From positions 23,032,908 through 23,096,907 of the forward strand of contig JARWKL010000002.1 in NCBI GenBank assembly GCA_029961685.1: 64,000 bases of DNA, read 5' to 3'. Within the stretch, counting starts at the first letter, position 1. Each line of letters starts with the position of its first letter. The stretch is from Aristolochia californica (lineage: Eukaryota > Streptophyta > Magnoliopsida > Piperales > Aristolochiaceae). The position numbers were made by a program, and so were the translations under genes. Positions 37,807-51,020 of this stretch are shown piece after piece. Below the pieces are notes generated by a model. That model was not told the origin of the DNA, searched no databases, and saw nothing but the letters and a program-made list of their open reading frames with translations.

Positions 37807-39636
37807 GTGGTCAATATGCATGCAAGAAACATGTTGAGGTTGCAAGTGGACCTAACGATCGAAAAATTTCAAGGTGTAGGAAAAATCAAATTCTCAAGTG
37901 GTTTGATATTTACCAGAGCCAAACAACCCACTTTTTGCCTATCCTTAAAAATCACAGATACTCTTTGGAACTATCTCTCTCAGCATTTTTTGGCTGTGTA
38001 AATTTGGTTTCAGATCCAAACTTGGATTTTTCACTCCCCATTTTTCTCGAAAACAAAAAAAGATATAAGGAATAACATAAAGAAAATTTTAGAGGCCATG
38101 TATGCAAAAAAAAAATTTGAAAATTATTTTACCCACTAAAAATGAACTCCTAGGTTTTGTTATCCATGTTTGGGAAATTCCACTTGTACAACCCCTAATA
38201 ATAAGCTTGGTGGAATTTTATAGGAAAATGGACTTGTAACTGATCCCAACATGATTTAAGTGTGGTCGATATGCATGCAAGAAACATGTTGAGGGTTCAA
38301 GTGGACCTAAGGATCAAAAAATTTCAAGGTGTAGAAAAATCAAATTCTCAAGTGGTTGGATATTTACAAGACCCAAACAAGCCACTTTTTGCCTATCCTT
38401 AAAAATCACAGATACTTTTTGGAACTGTCTCTCTCAGCATTTATGCATTTCCATTTTGGATGTTCAGATTTGTTTTCAGATCCAAACTTGAGTTTTCACA
38501 CTCCCATTTCTTCGCGTAAACAAAATATGTAAGGTATAACAAAATGAAAATTTTAGAGTTCATGTATGCAAAAAAAATTGAAAATTATTTGACACAATAA
38601 AAATGAACTCCAAGGCTTTGTTATCCATGTTTGGGAAATTCCACTATTACAACCTCTAATAATAAGCTTGGTGGAATTTTATCGGAAAGGGAATTCTAAC
38701 TGATCGTAACATGCTTTAAGTGTGGTGGATTTGCATGCCAGAAACATGTTGAGGCTGCAAGTGGACCTAACGATCCAAAAATTTCAAGGAGTAGAAAAAA
38801 TTAAATTCTCAAGTGGTTGGATATTTATCAGAGCCGAACTACCCACTTTTTGCCTATCCTTAAAAATCATAGATACTTTTTCGAACTATCTCTCTCAGCA
38901 TTTGTGCATTTCCATTTTGGTTGTTCAGATTTGTTTTCAGATCCATACTTGAGTTTTCACTCTCCCATTTTTCTCGTTAACAAAAAAGATGTAAGGCATA
39001 ACAAAATGAAAATTTTAGAATTCATGTATGCAAAAAAAAATTGAAAATTATGTCACGCACTAAAAATGAAGTCCAAGGTTTTGTTATCCATGTTTGGGAA
39101 ATTCCACTTGTACAACCCCTAATAATAAGCTTGGTGGAATTTTATAGGAAAAGGACTTCTAACTAATCCTAACATGCTTTAAGTGTGGTGGATATGCATG
39201 CCAGAAACATGTTGAGGTTGCAAGTGGACCTAATGAATGAAAAATTTCAAGGAGTAGAAAAAATCAAATTCTCAAGTGGTTGGATATTTACCAGAAGCGA
39301 ACAACCCACTTTTTGCCTATCCTTAAAAATCACAGATACTTTTTGGAACTATCTCTGTCAGCATTTTTTGAATGTGTAAATTTGTTTTCAGATCCAAACA
39401 TGGAGTTTTCACTCCCCATTTTTCTCGAAAACAAAAAAAGATTTTAGGCATAACAAAATGAAAATTTTAGAGTCCATGTATGCAAAAAAAAATTTAAAAT
39501 TATTTGACGCACTAAAAATGAACTCCAAGATTTTGTTATCCATCTTTGGAAAATTCCACTAGTACAACCCCTAATAATAAGCTTTGTTGAATTTTATAGG
39601 AAAGGGACCTCTTACTGATCCTAACATGATTTAAGT

Positions 39637-40058
39637 ATGGTGGATATGCATGCCAGAAACAGGTTGAGGATGCAAGTGGACCTAATGATCGAAAAATTTC
39701 AAGGAGTAGAAAAAATCAAATTCTGAAGTGGTTCGATATTTACCAGAGCCAAACAACCCACTTTTTGCCTATCCTTAAAAAAACACAGATACTTTTTGGA
39801 ACTGTCTCTCTAAGCATTTGTGCATGAGTTTTCACTCTCCCATTTTCTCGTAAAAAAAAAAGATGTAAGGCATAACAAAATTAAAATTTTAGAGTACATG
39901 TATGCAAAAAAAATTTGAAAATTATTTAATGCACTAAAAATGAACTCCAAGGTTTTGCTATCAATGTTTGGGAAATTCCACTAGTACAAGCCCTAATAAT
40001 AAGCTTGGTGGAATTTTATAGGAAAGGGACTTCAAACTGATCCTAACTTGCTTTAATT
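39637..40058. repeat. Shortened L monomer (422 bp)
   Basis: About 40 bp are lost after the beginning of the L insertion. CATTTGTGCATGAGTTTTC spans the join near 39,823-39,825. The intact relatives at 46,485 and 51,483 read GTGCATTTCC at one breakpoint and AAACATGAG at the other, so the shared CAT is the microhomology. Confidence 0.9.
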
Positions 40059-40960
40059 GTGGTGGATATGCATGCCAGAAACATGTTGAGGATTCAAGTG
40101 GACCTAATGATCCAAAAATTTCAACGACTAGAAAAAATCAAATTATCTAGTGGTTGGATATTTACCAGAGTCAAACAACCCACTTTTGGGCAATCCTTAA
40201 AAATCACAGAAACTTTTTGGAACTATCTCTCTCAGCTTTTTTTAGATGTTGAAATTTCTTTTCAGATCCCAACTTGAGTTTTCACTCCCCCATTTTTCTC
40301 ATAAACAAAAAAATATATAAGGCATAACGAAATGAAAATTTTAGAGTCCATGTATGCAAAAATAATTGAAAATTATTTCACGCACTAAAAAAGAACTCCA
40401 ATGTTTCGTTATCCATGTTTGGGAAATTCCAGTAGTACAACCCCTAATAATAAGCTTGGTGGAATTTTATAGGGAAGGGACCTCTAACTGATCCTAACAT
40501 GCTTTAAGTATGGTGGATATGCATGCCAGAAACATGTTGAAGATGCAAGTGGACCTAAAGATCCAAAAATTTGATGGAGTAGAAAAAATCAAATTCTCAA
40601 GTGGTTGGATAATTACCAGAGCCAAACAACCCACTTTTTGCCAATCTTTAAAAATCACTTATACTTTTTGGAACGATCTCTCTCAGCATTTTTTGGATGT
40701 TCAAATTTCTTTTCAGATCCAAACTTCGAGTTTTCACTCCCCCATTTTTCTCTCAAAAAAAAAGATATAAGGCATAACAAAATGAAAATTTTAGAGTCCA
40801 TGTATGCAAAAAAAAATGGAAAATTATTACACGCACTAAAAATTAACTCCAAGGTTTTGTTATCCATGTTTGGGAAATTGCACTAGTACAACCCCTAATA
40901 ATAAGCTTGGTGGAATTTTATAGGAATGGGACTTCTAACTGATCCTAACATGCTTTAAGT

Positions 40961-41407
40961 GTGGTGGATATGCATGCCAGAAACATGTTGAGGATGCAGG
41001 TGGACCTAATGATCCAAAACTTTTGAGTAGAAAAAATCAAATTCTCAAGTGGTTCGATATTTACATGAGCCAAACATCCCTCCTTTTTCCCTATCCTTAA
41101 AATCACAGATACTTTTTGGAACTATCTCTCTTAGCATTTTTTGGATGTTCAAATTTGATTTCAGATCCAAACTTGAGTTTTCACTCTCCCATTTTTCTCG
41201 TAAACAAAAAAGATGTAAGGCATTACAAAATGAAAATTTTAGAGTTCATGTATGCAAAAATAATTTGAAAATTATTTGACGCATTAAAAATGAACTCCAA
41301 GGTTCGCTAATCCATCTTTGGGAAATTCCACTAGTACAACCCTAATAATAAGCTTGGTTGAGTTTTATAGGAAAGGGACTTCTAACTGATCCTAACATGC
41401 TTTAAGT
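40961..41407. repeat. S/L chimeric monomer
   Basis: Mid-monomer is S (AGCATTTTTTGGATG, no insertion). Everything from ACTCTCCCATTT on is L: GATGTAAGG, GTTCATG and TTTGACGC. The switch lies between about 41,140 and 41,185. The next unit is fully L. Confidence 0.82.
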
Positions 41408-42333
41408 GTGGTGGATATGCATGCCAGAAACATCTTGAGGATGTAAGTGGACTTAATGATCCAAAAATTTCAAGGAGTAGAAAAAATCAAATTGTCAAGT
41501 GGTTCGATAATTACCAGAGCGAAACGACCCACATTTTTTTCCTATCCTTAAAAATCACAGATACTTTTTGGGACTGTCCCTCGAAGCATTTGTGCATTTC
41601 CATTTTGGATGTTCAGATTTGTTTTTAGATCCAAACTTGAGTTTTCACTCACCCATATTTCTCGCAAACAAAAATGATGTAAGGCATAACAAAATGAAAA
41701 TTTTAGAGTTCATGTATGCTAAAAAAATTTGAAAATTATTTGACGCACTAACAATGAACTCCAAGGTTTTGTTATCCATGTTTGGGAAATTCCAACAGTA
41801 CAACCCCTAATAATAAGCTTGGTGGAATTTTATAGGAAAGGGACTTGTAACTGATCCTAACATGCTTTAAGTGTGGTGGATATGCATGCCAGAAACATGT
41901 TGAGGATGCAAGTAGACCTAATGATCCAAAAATTTCAAGGAGAAGAAAAAATCAAATTCTCAAGTGGTTGGATATTTATCAGAGCCAAACAACCCACTTT
42001 ATGCCTATCTTTTAAAATCACAGATACCTGTTGGAACTGACTCTCTCAGCATTTGTGCATTTCCATTTTGGATGTTCAGATTTGTTTTTAGATCCAAACT
42101 TGAGTTTTCACTCTCCCATTTTTCTCGTAAACAAAAAAGATGTAAGGCATAACAAAATGAAAATTTAAGAGTTCAAATATTAAAAAAAATGTGAAATTTT
42201 TTTGACGCACTAAAAATGAACTCCAAGGTTTTGTTATCCATGTTTGGGAAATTCCACTAGTAGAACCCTAATAATAAGCTTGGTGGAATTTTATAGGAAA
42301 CAGACTTCTAATTGATCCTAACATGCTTTAAGT

Positions 42334-42795
42334 GTGGTGGATATGCATGCCAGAAACATGTTGAGGATGCAAGTACACCTAATGATCCAAAAATTTCAAG
42401 GAGTAGAAAAAATCAAATTCTCAAGTGGTTGGAAATTTACCAGAGCCAAACAACCCACTTTTTGCCTATCCTTTAAAATCACAGATACTTTTTGGAACTG
42501 TCTCTCTCAGCATTTGTGCATTTCCATTTTGGATGTTCAGATTTGTTTTCATATCCAAACTTGAGTTTTCACTCTCCCATTTTTCTCGTAAACAAAAAAG
42601 ATGTAAGGCCTAACAAAATGAAAATTTTAGAGTTCATGTATGCAAAAAAAATTTGAAAATTATTTGACACACTAAAAAGGAACTCCAAGGTTTGTTATCC
42701 ATCTTTGGGAAATTCCACTAGTACAACCCATAATAATAAGCTTGGTGGAATTTTATAGGAAAGGGACTTATAACTGATCCTAACATGCTTTATGT
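42334..42795. repeat. Representative L monomer (462 bp)
   Basis: This unit shows the L package. The mid-monomer reads GCATTTGTGCATTTCCATTT instead of GCATTTTTTGG, followed by ACTCTCCCATTT, six rather than seven A before GATGTAAGG, GAGTTCATG and TTATTTGACAC. The 12-bp gain explains nearly all of the length difference from S. The rest of the unit, including ATGCATGC, ACTAGT and AAGCTT, aligns with S without gaps. Confidence 0.9.
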
Positions 42796-43249
42796 GTGGT
42801 GGATGTGCATGCCAGAAACATGTTGATGAAGTAAGTGGACCTAATGATCCAAAAATTTCAAGGAGTAGAAAAAATCAAATTCTAAAGTGGTTGGATATTT
42901 ACCTGAAGCAAACAACACACTTTTTGCCTATCCTTAAAAATCGCAGATACTTTTTGGAACTATCTCTCTCTGCAGTTTTTGGTTGTGTAAATTTGGTTTC
43001 AGATCCAAACTTGGAGTTTTCACTCCCCATTTTTCTCAAAAACAAAAAAAGATATAAGGATAACAAAATGAAAATTTCAGAGACCATGTTTGGAAAAAAA
43101 AAATTTGAAAATTATTTCACCCACTAAAAATGAACTCCTAGGTTTTGTTATTCATGTTTGGGAAATTCCACTTGTACAACCCCCAATAATAAGCTTGGTG
43201 GAATTTTATAGGAAAATGGACTTGTAACTGATCCCAACATGATTTAAGT
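42796..43249. repeat. S monomer with GTGTAAATTTGG variant
   Basis: This S unit has GGTTGTGTAAATTTGGTTTC, CTCAAAAACAAAAAAAG, TTTCACCCAC and GGAAAATGGACTTG. The same set appears in the 47,796 unit (offset 5,000 bp), and its back half in the 37,807 unit (offset 4,989 bp). It is an isolated S unit between L neighbours. Confidence 0.85.
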
Positions 43250-46021
43250 GTGGTCGATATGCATGCAAGAAACATGTTGAGGGTTCAAGTGGACCTAACG
43301 ATCAAAAAATTTCAAGGTGTAGAAAAATCAAATTCTGAAGTGGTTGGATATTTACCAGAGCCAAACAAGCCACTTTTTTCCTATCCTTAAAAATCACAGA
43401 TACTTTTTGGAACTGTCTCTCTCAGCATTTGTGCATTTCCATTTTGGATGTTCAGATTTGTTTTCAGATCCAAACTTGAGTTTTCACGCTCCCATTTTTC
43501 GCGTAAACAAAATATGTAAGGCATAACAAAATGAAAATTTTAGAGTTCATGTATGCCAAAAAAATTTGAAAATTATTTGACACAATAAAAATGAACTCCA
43601 AGGTTTTGTTATCCTTGTTTGGGAAATTCCACTATTACAACCTCTAATAATAAGCTTGGTGGAATTTTATGGGAAAGGGAATTCTAACTGATCGTAACAT
43701 GCTTTAAGTGTGGTGGATATGCATGCCAGAAACATGTTGAGGATGCAAGTGAACCTAACGATCCAAAAATTTCAAGGAGTAGAAAAAATTAAATTCTCAA
43801 CTGGTTGGATATTTACCAGAGCCGAACTACCCACTTTTTGCCTATCCTTAAAAATCACATATACTTCTTCGAACTATCTCTCTCAGCATTTGTGCATTTC
43901 CATTTTGGATGTTCAGATTTGTTTTCAGATCCAAACTTGAGTTTTCATTCTCCCATTTTTCTCGTAAACAAAAAAGATGTAAGGCATAACAAAATGAAAA
44001 TTTTAGAATTCATGTATGCAAAAAAAGTTTGAAAAATATTTGACGCCCAAAAAATGAAGTCCAAGGATTTGTTATCCATGTTTGGGAAATTCCACTTGTA
44101 GAACCCCTAATAATAAGCTTGGTGGAATTTTATAGGAAAGGGACTTCTAACTGATCCTAACATGCTTTAAGTGTGGTGGATATGCATGCCAGAAACATGT
44201 TGAGGAGGCAAGTGGACCTAATGATCCAAAACTTTCAAGGAGTAGAAAAAATCAAATTCTCAAGTGGTTGGATATTTACCAGAGCCAAACACCCACTTTT
44301 TCCTATCCTTAAAAATCACAGATACTTTTTGGAAATGTCTCTCTTAGCATTTCTGCATTTCCATTTTGGATGTTCAGATTTTTTTTAAGATCCAAACTTG
44401 AGTTTTCACTCTCCCATTTTTCGCGTAAACAAAAAAGATGTAAGGCACAACAAAATGAAAATTTTAGAGTTCTTGTATGCAAAAAAAATTTGAAAATTAT
44501 TTGACATAATAAAAATGAACTCCAAGGTTTTGTTATCCAAGTTTGGGAAATTCGACTATTATAACCCCTAATAATAAGCTTGGTGGAATTTTATCGGAAA
44601 GGGAATTCTAACTTATCTTAACGTGCTTTAAGTGTGGTGGATATGCATGCCAGAAACATGTTGAGGATGCAAGTTGACCCAACGATCCAAAACTTTCAAG
44701 GAGTAGAAAAAATCAAATTCTCAAGTGGTTGGATATTTATCGGAGCCGAACTACCCACTTTTTGCCTATCCTTAAAAATCATAGATACTTTTTCGAACTA
44801 TCTCTCTCAGCATTTGTGCATTTCCATTTTGGATGTTAAGATTTGTTTTCAGATCCAAACTTGAGTTTTCACTCTCCCATTTTTCTCATAAACAAAAAAG
44901 ATGTAAGGCATGACTAAATGAAAATTTTAGAGTCCATGTATGCAAAAAAATTTGAAATTTATGTGACACACTAAAAATGAACTCCAAGGTTTTGTTACCA
45001 TTTTTGGGAAATTCCACTAGTACAACCCCTAATAATAAGCTTGGTGGAATTTTATAGCAAAGGGACTTCTAACTGATCCTAACATGCTTTAAGTGTGGTG
45101 GATATGCATGCCAGAAACATGTTGAGGATGCAAGTGGACCTAATGATCCAAAACTTTCAAGGAGTACAAAAAATCAAATTCTCAAGTGGTTGGATATTTA
45201 CCAGAGCCAAACAACCCACTTTTTGCCTATCCTTAAAAATCACAGATACTTTTTGGAACTGTCTCTCTTAGCATTTCTGGCATGTCCATTTTGGATGTGC
45301 AGATTTTTTTTCAGATCCAAACTTGAGTTTTCACACTCCCATTTTTCGCGTAAAAAAAAAAGAAGTAAGGCACAAAAAAATGAAAATTTTAGAGTTCATG
45401 TATGCAAAAAAAATTTGAAAATTATTTGACACAATAAAAATGAACTCCAAGGTTTTGTTATCCATGTTTGGGAAATTCGACTATTATAACCCCTAATAAT
45501 AAGCTTGGTGGAATTTTATCGGAAAGGGAATTCTAACTAATTGTAACGTGCTTTAACTGTGGTGGACATGCATGCCAGAAACATGTTGAGGATGCTAGTT
45601 GACCTAACAATCAAAAAATTTCAAGGAGTAGAAAAAATCAAATTCTCAAGTGGTTGGATATTTACCGGAGCCGAACTACCCACTTTTTGCCTATCCTTAA
45701 AAATCATAGATACTTTTTCGAATTATCTCTCTCAGCATTTGTGCATTTCCATTTTGGATGTTAAGATTTGTTTTCAGATCCAAACTTGAGTTTTCACTCT
45801 CCCATTTTTCTCGTAAACAAAAAAGATGTAAGGCATAACTAAATGAAAATTTTAGAGTTCATGTATGCAAAAAAAATTTGAAAATTATTTGACGCACTAA
45901 AAATGAACTCCAAGGTTTTGTTATCCATGTTTGGGAAATTCCACTAGTACAACCCCTAATAATAAGCTTGGTGGAATTTTATAGGAAAGGTACTTCTAAC
46001 TGATCCTAACATGCTTTAAGT
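43250..46021. repeat. Dimer higher-order repeat, about 925 bp, three copies
   Basis: Units start at 43,250, 43,710, 44,173, 44,634, 45,095 and 45,559. Odd members end with TTTTTCGCGTAAA, a GACA(C/T)AATAAAAATG string, ACTATTA and GGGAATTC. Even members carry GCCGAACTACCC and GATACTT(T/C)TTCGAA. Partner offsets are 923, 922, 924 and 925 bp. An extra copy of the dimer lies at 38,262-39,184. Confidence 0.85.
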
Positions 46022-46946
46022 GTGGTCGATATGCATGCCAGAAACATGTAGAAGATGCAAGAGGACCTAATGATCAAAAAATTTCAAGGAGTAGAAAAAA
46101 TCAAATTCTCAAGTGGTTGGATATTTACCAGAGCCAAACAACCCACTTTTTGCCTATCCTTAAAAATCACAGATACTTTTTGGAACTGTCTCTCTGAGCA
46201 TTTGTGCATTTCCATTTTGGATGTACAAATTTGTTTTCAGATCCAAACTTGAGTTTTCACTCTCGCATTTTTCTCGTAAACAAAAAAGATGTAAGGCATA
46301 ACAAAATGAAAATTTTCTAGTTCATGTATGCAAAAAAAATTTAAAAATTATTTCACGCACTAAAAATGAACTCCAAGATTTTGTTATCCATCTTTGGGAA
46401 ATTCCACAAGTACAACCCCGAATAATAAGCTTTGTGGAATTTTATAGGAAAGGGACCTCTAACTGATCCTAACATGATTTAAGTGTGGTGGATATGCATG
46501 CCAGAAACATGTTGAGGATGCAAGTGGACCTAATGATCGAAAAATTTCAAGGAGTAGAAAAAATCAAATTCTGAAGTGGTTCGATATTTACCAGAGCCAA
46601 ACAACCCACATTTTGCCTATCCTTAAAAAAACACATATACTTTTTGGAACTCTCTCTAAGCATTTGTGCATTTCCATTTTGGATGTTCAGATTTGTTTTC
46701 AGATCCAAACATGAGTTTTCACTCTCCCATTTTTCTCGTAAACAAAAAAGATGTAAGGCATAACAAAATTAAAATTTTAGAGTACATGTATGCAAAAAAA
46801 ATTTGAAAATTATTTGACGCACTAAAAATGAACTCCAAGGTTTTGCGATCCATGTTTAGGAAATTCCACTAGTACAAGCCCTAATAATAAGCTTGGTGGA
46901 ATTTTATAGGAAAGGGACTTCTAACTGATCCTAACTTGCTTTAATT

Positions 46947-47343
46947 GTGGTGGATATACATGCCAGAAACACGTTGAGGATTCAAGTGGACCTAATGATC
47001 CAAAAATTTCAAGGACTAGAAAAAATCAAATTCTCAAGTGGTTGGATATTTACCAGAGTCAAACAACCCACATTTTGCCAATCCTTAAAAGTCACAGAAA
47101 ATTTTTGGAACTATCTCTCTCAGCATTTTTCTCATAAACAAAAAAAGATATAAGGCATTACAAAATGAAAATTATAGAGTCCATGTATGCAAAAAAAAAT
47201 TGAAAATTATTTCACGCACTAAAAATGAACTCCAATGTTTCGTTATCCTTGTTTGGGAAATTCCAGTAGTACAACCCCTAATAATAAGCTTGGTGGAATT
47301 TTATAGGAAAGGGACTTCTAACTGATACTAACATGCTTTAAGT
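46947..47343. repeat. Shortened S monomer (397 bp)
   Basis: About 54 bp are missing. CTCTCAGCATTTTT joins directly to CTCATAAAC near 47,124-47,130. Intact relatives have CATTTTT at both ends of the lost segment (AGCATTTTT and CCCATTTTTCTC), which gives 7-bp microhomology. Confidence 0.92.
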
Positions 47344-47795
47344 ATGGTGGATATGCATGCCAGAAACATGTTGAAGATGCAAGTGGACCAAAAGATCCAA
47401 AAATTTCAAGGAGTAGAAAATATCAAATTCTCAAGTGGTTGGATATTTACCAGAGCCAAATAACCCACCTTTCGCCTATCTTTAAAGATCACATGTACTT
47501 TTTGGAACTATCTCTCTCAGCATTTTTTGGATGTTCAAATTTCTTTTCAGATCCAAACTTGGAGTTTTCACTCCCCCATTTTTCTCTCAAACAAAAAAAG
47601 CTATAAGGCATAACAAAATGAAAATTTTAGAGTTCATGTACGCAAATAAAATTTGAAAATTATTTGACGCACTAAAAATGAACTCCAAGGTTTGTTATCC
47701 ATCTTTGGGAAATTCCACAAGTACAACCCCTAGTAATAAGCTTGGTGGAATTTTATAGGAAAGGGACTTATAACTGATCCTAACTTGCTTTAAGT
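47344..47795. repeat. S/L chimeric monomer
   Basis: The front is S and matches the 40,510 unit (GTATGGTGG, GAAGATGCAAG, AAAGATCC, CTCCCCCATTTTTCTCTCAA). The back is L and matches the 42,334 unit (GAGTTCATG, TTTGACGC, AAGGTTTGTTATCCATC, GACTTATAACTG). The switch lies between about 47,604 and 47,633. Confidence 0.85.
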
Positions 47796-50700
47796 GTGGT
47801 GGATGTGCATGCCAGAAACATGTTGAGGAAGTAAGTGGACCTAATGATCCAGAAATTTCAAGGAGTAGAAAAAATCAAATTCTAAAGTGGTTGGATATTT
47901 ACTTGAAGCAAGCAACATACTTTTTGCCTATCCTTTAAAATCACAGATACTTTTTGGAACTATCTCTCTCAGCATTTTTTGGTTGTGTAAATTTGGTTTC
48001 AGATCCAAACTTGGAGTTTTCACTCCCCATTTTTCTCAAAAACCAAAAAAGATATAAGGAATAACAAAATGAAAATTTTAGAGACCATGTATGCAAAAAA
48101 AAATTTGAAAATTATTTCACCCACTAAAAATGAACTCCTAGGTTCTGTTATCCATGTTTGGGAAATTCCACTTGTACAACCCCCAATAATAAGCTTGGTG
48201 CAATTTTATAGGAAAATGGACTTGTAACTGATCCTAACATGCTTTAAGTGTGGTGGATATGCATGCCAGAAACATGTTGAGGATACAAATAGACCTAATG
48301 ATCCAAAAATTTCAAGGAGTAGAAAAAATCAAATTCTCAAGTGGTTGGATATTGACCAGAGCCAAACAACCGACTTTTTGCCTATCCTTAAAAATCACAG
48401 ATACTTTTTGGAACTGTCTCTCTAAGCATTTGTGCATTTCCATTTTGGATGTCAGATTTGTTTTCAGATCCAAACTTTAGTTTTCACTCTCCCATTTTTC
48501 TCGTAAACAAAAAAGATGTAAGGCATAACAAAATGAAAATTTTATAGTTCATGTATGCCAAAAAAATTTGAAAATTATTTGACGCAATTAAAATCAACTC
48601 CAAGGTTTTGTTATCCATCTTTGGGAAATTCCACTAGTACAACCCCTAATAATAAGCTTGGCCGAATTTTATTGGAAAAGGGACTTCTAACTGATCCTAA
48701 CATGCTTTAAGTGTCGTGGATATGCATGCCAGAAACATGTTGAGGATGCAAGTTGACCCCATGATCGCAAAATTTCAAGGAGTAGAAAAAATAAAATTCT
48801 GAAGTGGTTCGATATTTACCAGAGCCAAACTACCCACTTTTTGCCTATCCTTAAAATTCATAGATACTTTTTGGAATTTCTCTCTAACCATTTGTGCATT
48901 TCCATTTTGAATGTTCAAATTTGTTTTCAGACCCAAACATGAGTTTTCACTCTCCCATTTTTCTCGTAAAAAAAAAAGATGTCAGGCATAACAAAATGAA
49001 AATTTTGGAATTCATGTCTGAAAAAAAAATAGAAAATTATTTGACGCACTCAAAATGAACTCAAAGGTTACGTTATCCATGTTTGGGAAATTCCACTAGT
49101 ACAACCCCTAATAATGAGCTTGGTGGAATTTTATAGGAAAGGGACTTTTTACTGATCCTAACACGCTTTAAGTGCGGTGGATATGCATGCCAGAAACATG
49201 CTGAGGATGCAAGTGGACCTAATGATCCAAAAATTTCATGGAGTAGAAAAAATCAAATTCTCAAGTGGTTGGATATTGACCAGAGCCAAACAACCCACTA
49301 TTTGCCCATCCTTAAAAATCACAGATACATTTTGGAATTGCCGCTCTAAGCATTAGTGCATTTCCATTTTGAATGTTCAGATTTTTTTCAGATCCAAACT
49401 TGAGTTTTCACTCTCCCATTTTCTCGTAAACAAAAAAGATGTAAGCCATAACGAAATGAAAATTTTAGAGTACATGTATGCAAAAAAAATGTGAAAATTA
49501 TTTGACTCACTAAAATTGAACTCCAAGGTTTTGTTATCCATGTTTGGGAAATTCCACTTGTACAACCCCTAATAATAAGCTTGGTTGAATTTTATAGGAA
49601 AGGGACTTCTAACTGATCCTAACATTGTTTAACTGTGGTGGATATGCCTGCAGAAACATGTTGAGGATGCAAGTGGACCTAATGATCCAAATATTTCAAG
49701 GAGTAGAAAAAATCAAATTCTCAAGTGGTTGGATATTTACCAGAGCCAAACAACCCACTTTTTGCCTATCCTTAAAAATCACGGATACTTTTTGGGACAG
49801 TCTCTCTCAGCATTTGTGAATTTCCATTTTGGATGTTCAGATTTTGTTTCAGATCCAATCTTGAGTTTTCACTCTCCCATATTTCTAGTAAACAAAAAAG
49901 ATGTGAGGAATAACAAAATGAAAATGTTAGAGTTCATGTATGCAAAAAAAATTTAAAAATTATTCGATGCACTAAAAATGAACTCCAAGGTTTTGTTATC
50001 CATGTTTGGGAAATTCCACTAGTACAAGCCCTAATAATAAGCTTTTTGGAATTTTATAGAAAAGGGACTTTTAACTGATCCTAGCATGCTCTATGTGTGG
50101 TGGATATGCATGCTAGAAACATGTTGAGAATGCAAGTGGACCTAATGATCCAAAAATTTCAAGGAGTAGAAAAAATCAAATTCTCAAGTGGTTGGATATT
50201 TACCAGAGCGAAACAACCCACTTTTTGCCTATCCTTAAAAATCACAGATACTTTTTGGGACAGTCTCTCTCAGCATTTGTGCATTTCCATGTTGGATGTT
50301 CAGATTTTCTTTTAGATCCAAACTTGAGTTTTCACTCTCCCATTTTTCTCGTAAACAAAAAAGATGTAAGGAATAACAAAATGAAAATTTTAGAGTTCTT
50401 GAATGCAAAAAAAATTTAAAAATTATTCGACGCACTAAAAATGAACTCCAAGGTTTTGTTATCCATGTTTGGGAAATTCCACTAGAACAACCCCTAATAA
50501 TAAGCTTGGTTGAATTTTATAGGAAAGGGACTTCTAACTGATCCTAACATGTTTTAAGAGTTGTGGATATGCATCCCAGAAACATGTTGAGGATGCAAGT
50601 GGACCTAATGATCCAAAAATTTCAGGGAGTAGAAAAAATCAAATTCTCAAGTGGTTGGATATTAACCAGAGCCAAAAAAACCACTTTTTGCCTATTCTTA

Positions 50701-51020
50701 AAACTCACAGATAGTTTTTGGAACTGTCACTCTCATCATTTGTGCATTTCCATTTTGGATGTTCTAATTTTTTTTCAGATCCAAACTTGAGTTTTCACAC
50801 TCCCTTTTTCTCGTAAACAAAAAAGATGTAAGGCATAACAAAATGAAAATTTTAGAGTTCATGTATGTAAAAAAAATTGAAAATTATTTGACGCACTAAA
50901 AATGAACTCCAAGGTTTTGGTATCCATCTTTGGGAAATTCCACTAGTACAACCCCTAATAATTAGATTGGTGGAATTTTGTAGGAAAGGGACTTCTAACT
51001 GATCCTAACATGCTTTAAGT

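Larger units (their letters stand above)
37807..42795. repeat. Mixed S/L monomers (11 units)
   Basis: Units start at 37,807, 38,262, 38,722, 39,185, 39,637, 40,059, 40,510, 40,961, 41,408, 41,873 and 42,334. The back of 37,807 through 38,722 recurs at 42,796-43,710, offset 4,988 bp. Shared variants are GTGTAAATTTGG, GGTCGATATGCATGCAAG with GAGGGTTCAAG, and GCCGAACTACCC. The triplet 39,637/40,059/40,510 recurs at 46,485/46,947/47,344. Confidence 0.82.
46022..51020. repeat. Mixed monomers, mostly L (11 units)
   Basis: Units start at 46,022, 46,485, 46,947, 47,344, 47,796, 48,250, 48,713, 49,174, 49,635, 50,097 and 50,560. The 49,635 and 50,097 units share GGGACAGTCTCTC and look like a local duplication. 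The 49,174 unit (CACGCTTTAAGTGCGG, AACATGCTGAGG) is the closest relative of the octamer units at 56,987 and 61,150. The 50,560 unit pairs with 54,227 (TAAAACTCACAGATAG). Confidence 0.82.

Noticed and set aside
39730..39750. GGTTCGATATT resembling a Pol III box B
   Set aside because: It is a single-base variant of GGTTGGATATT found in a few units. No box A at suitable spacing and no tRNA fold are seen.
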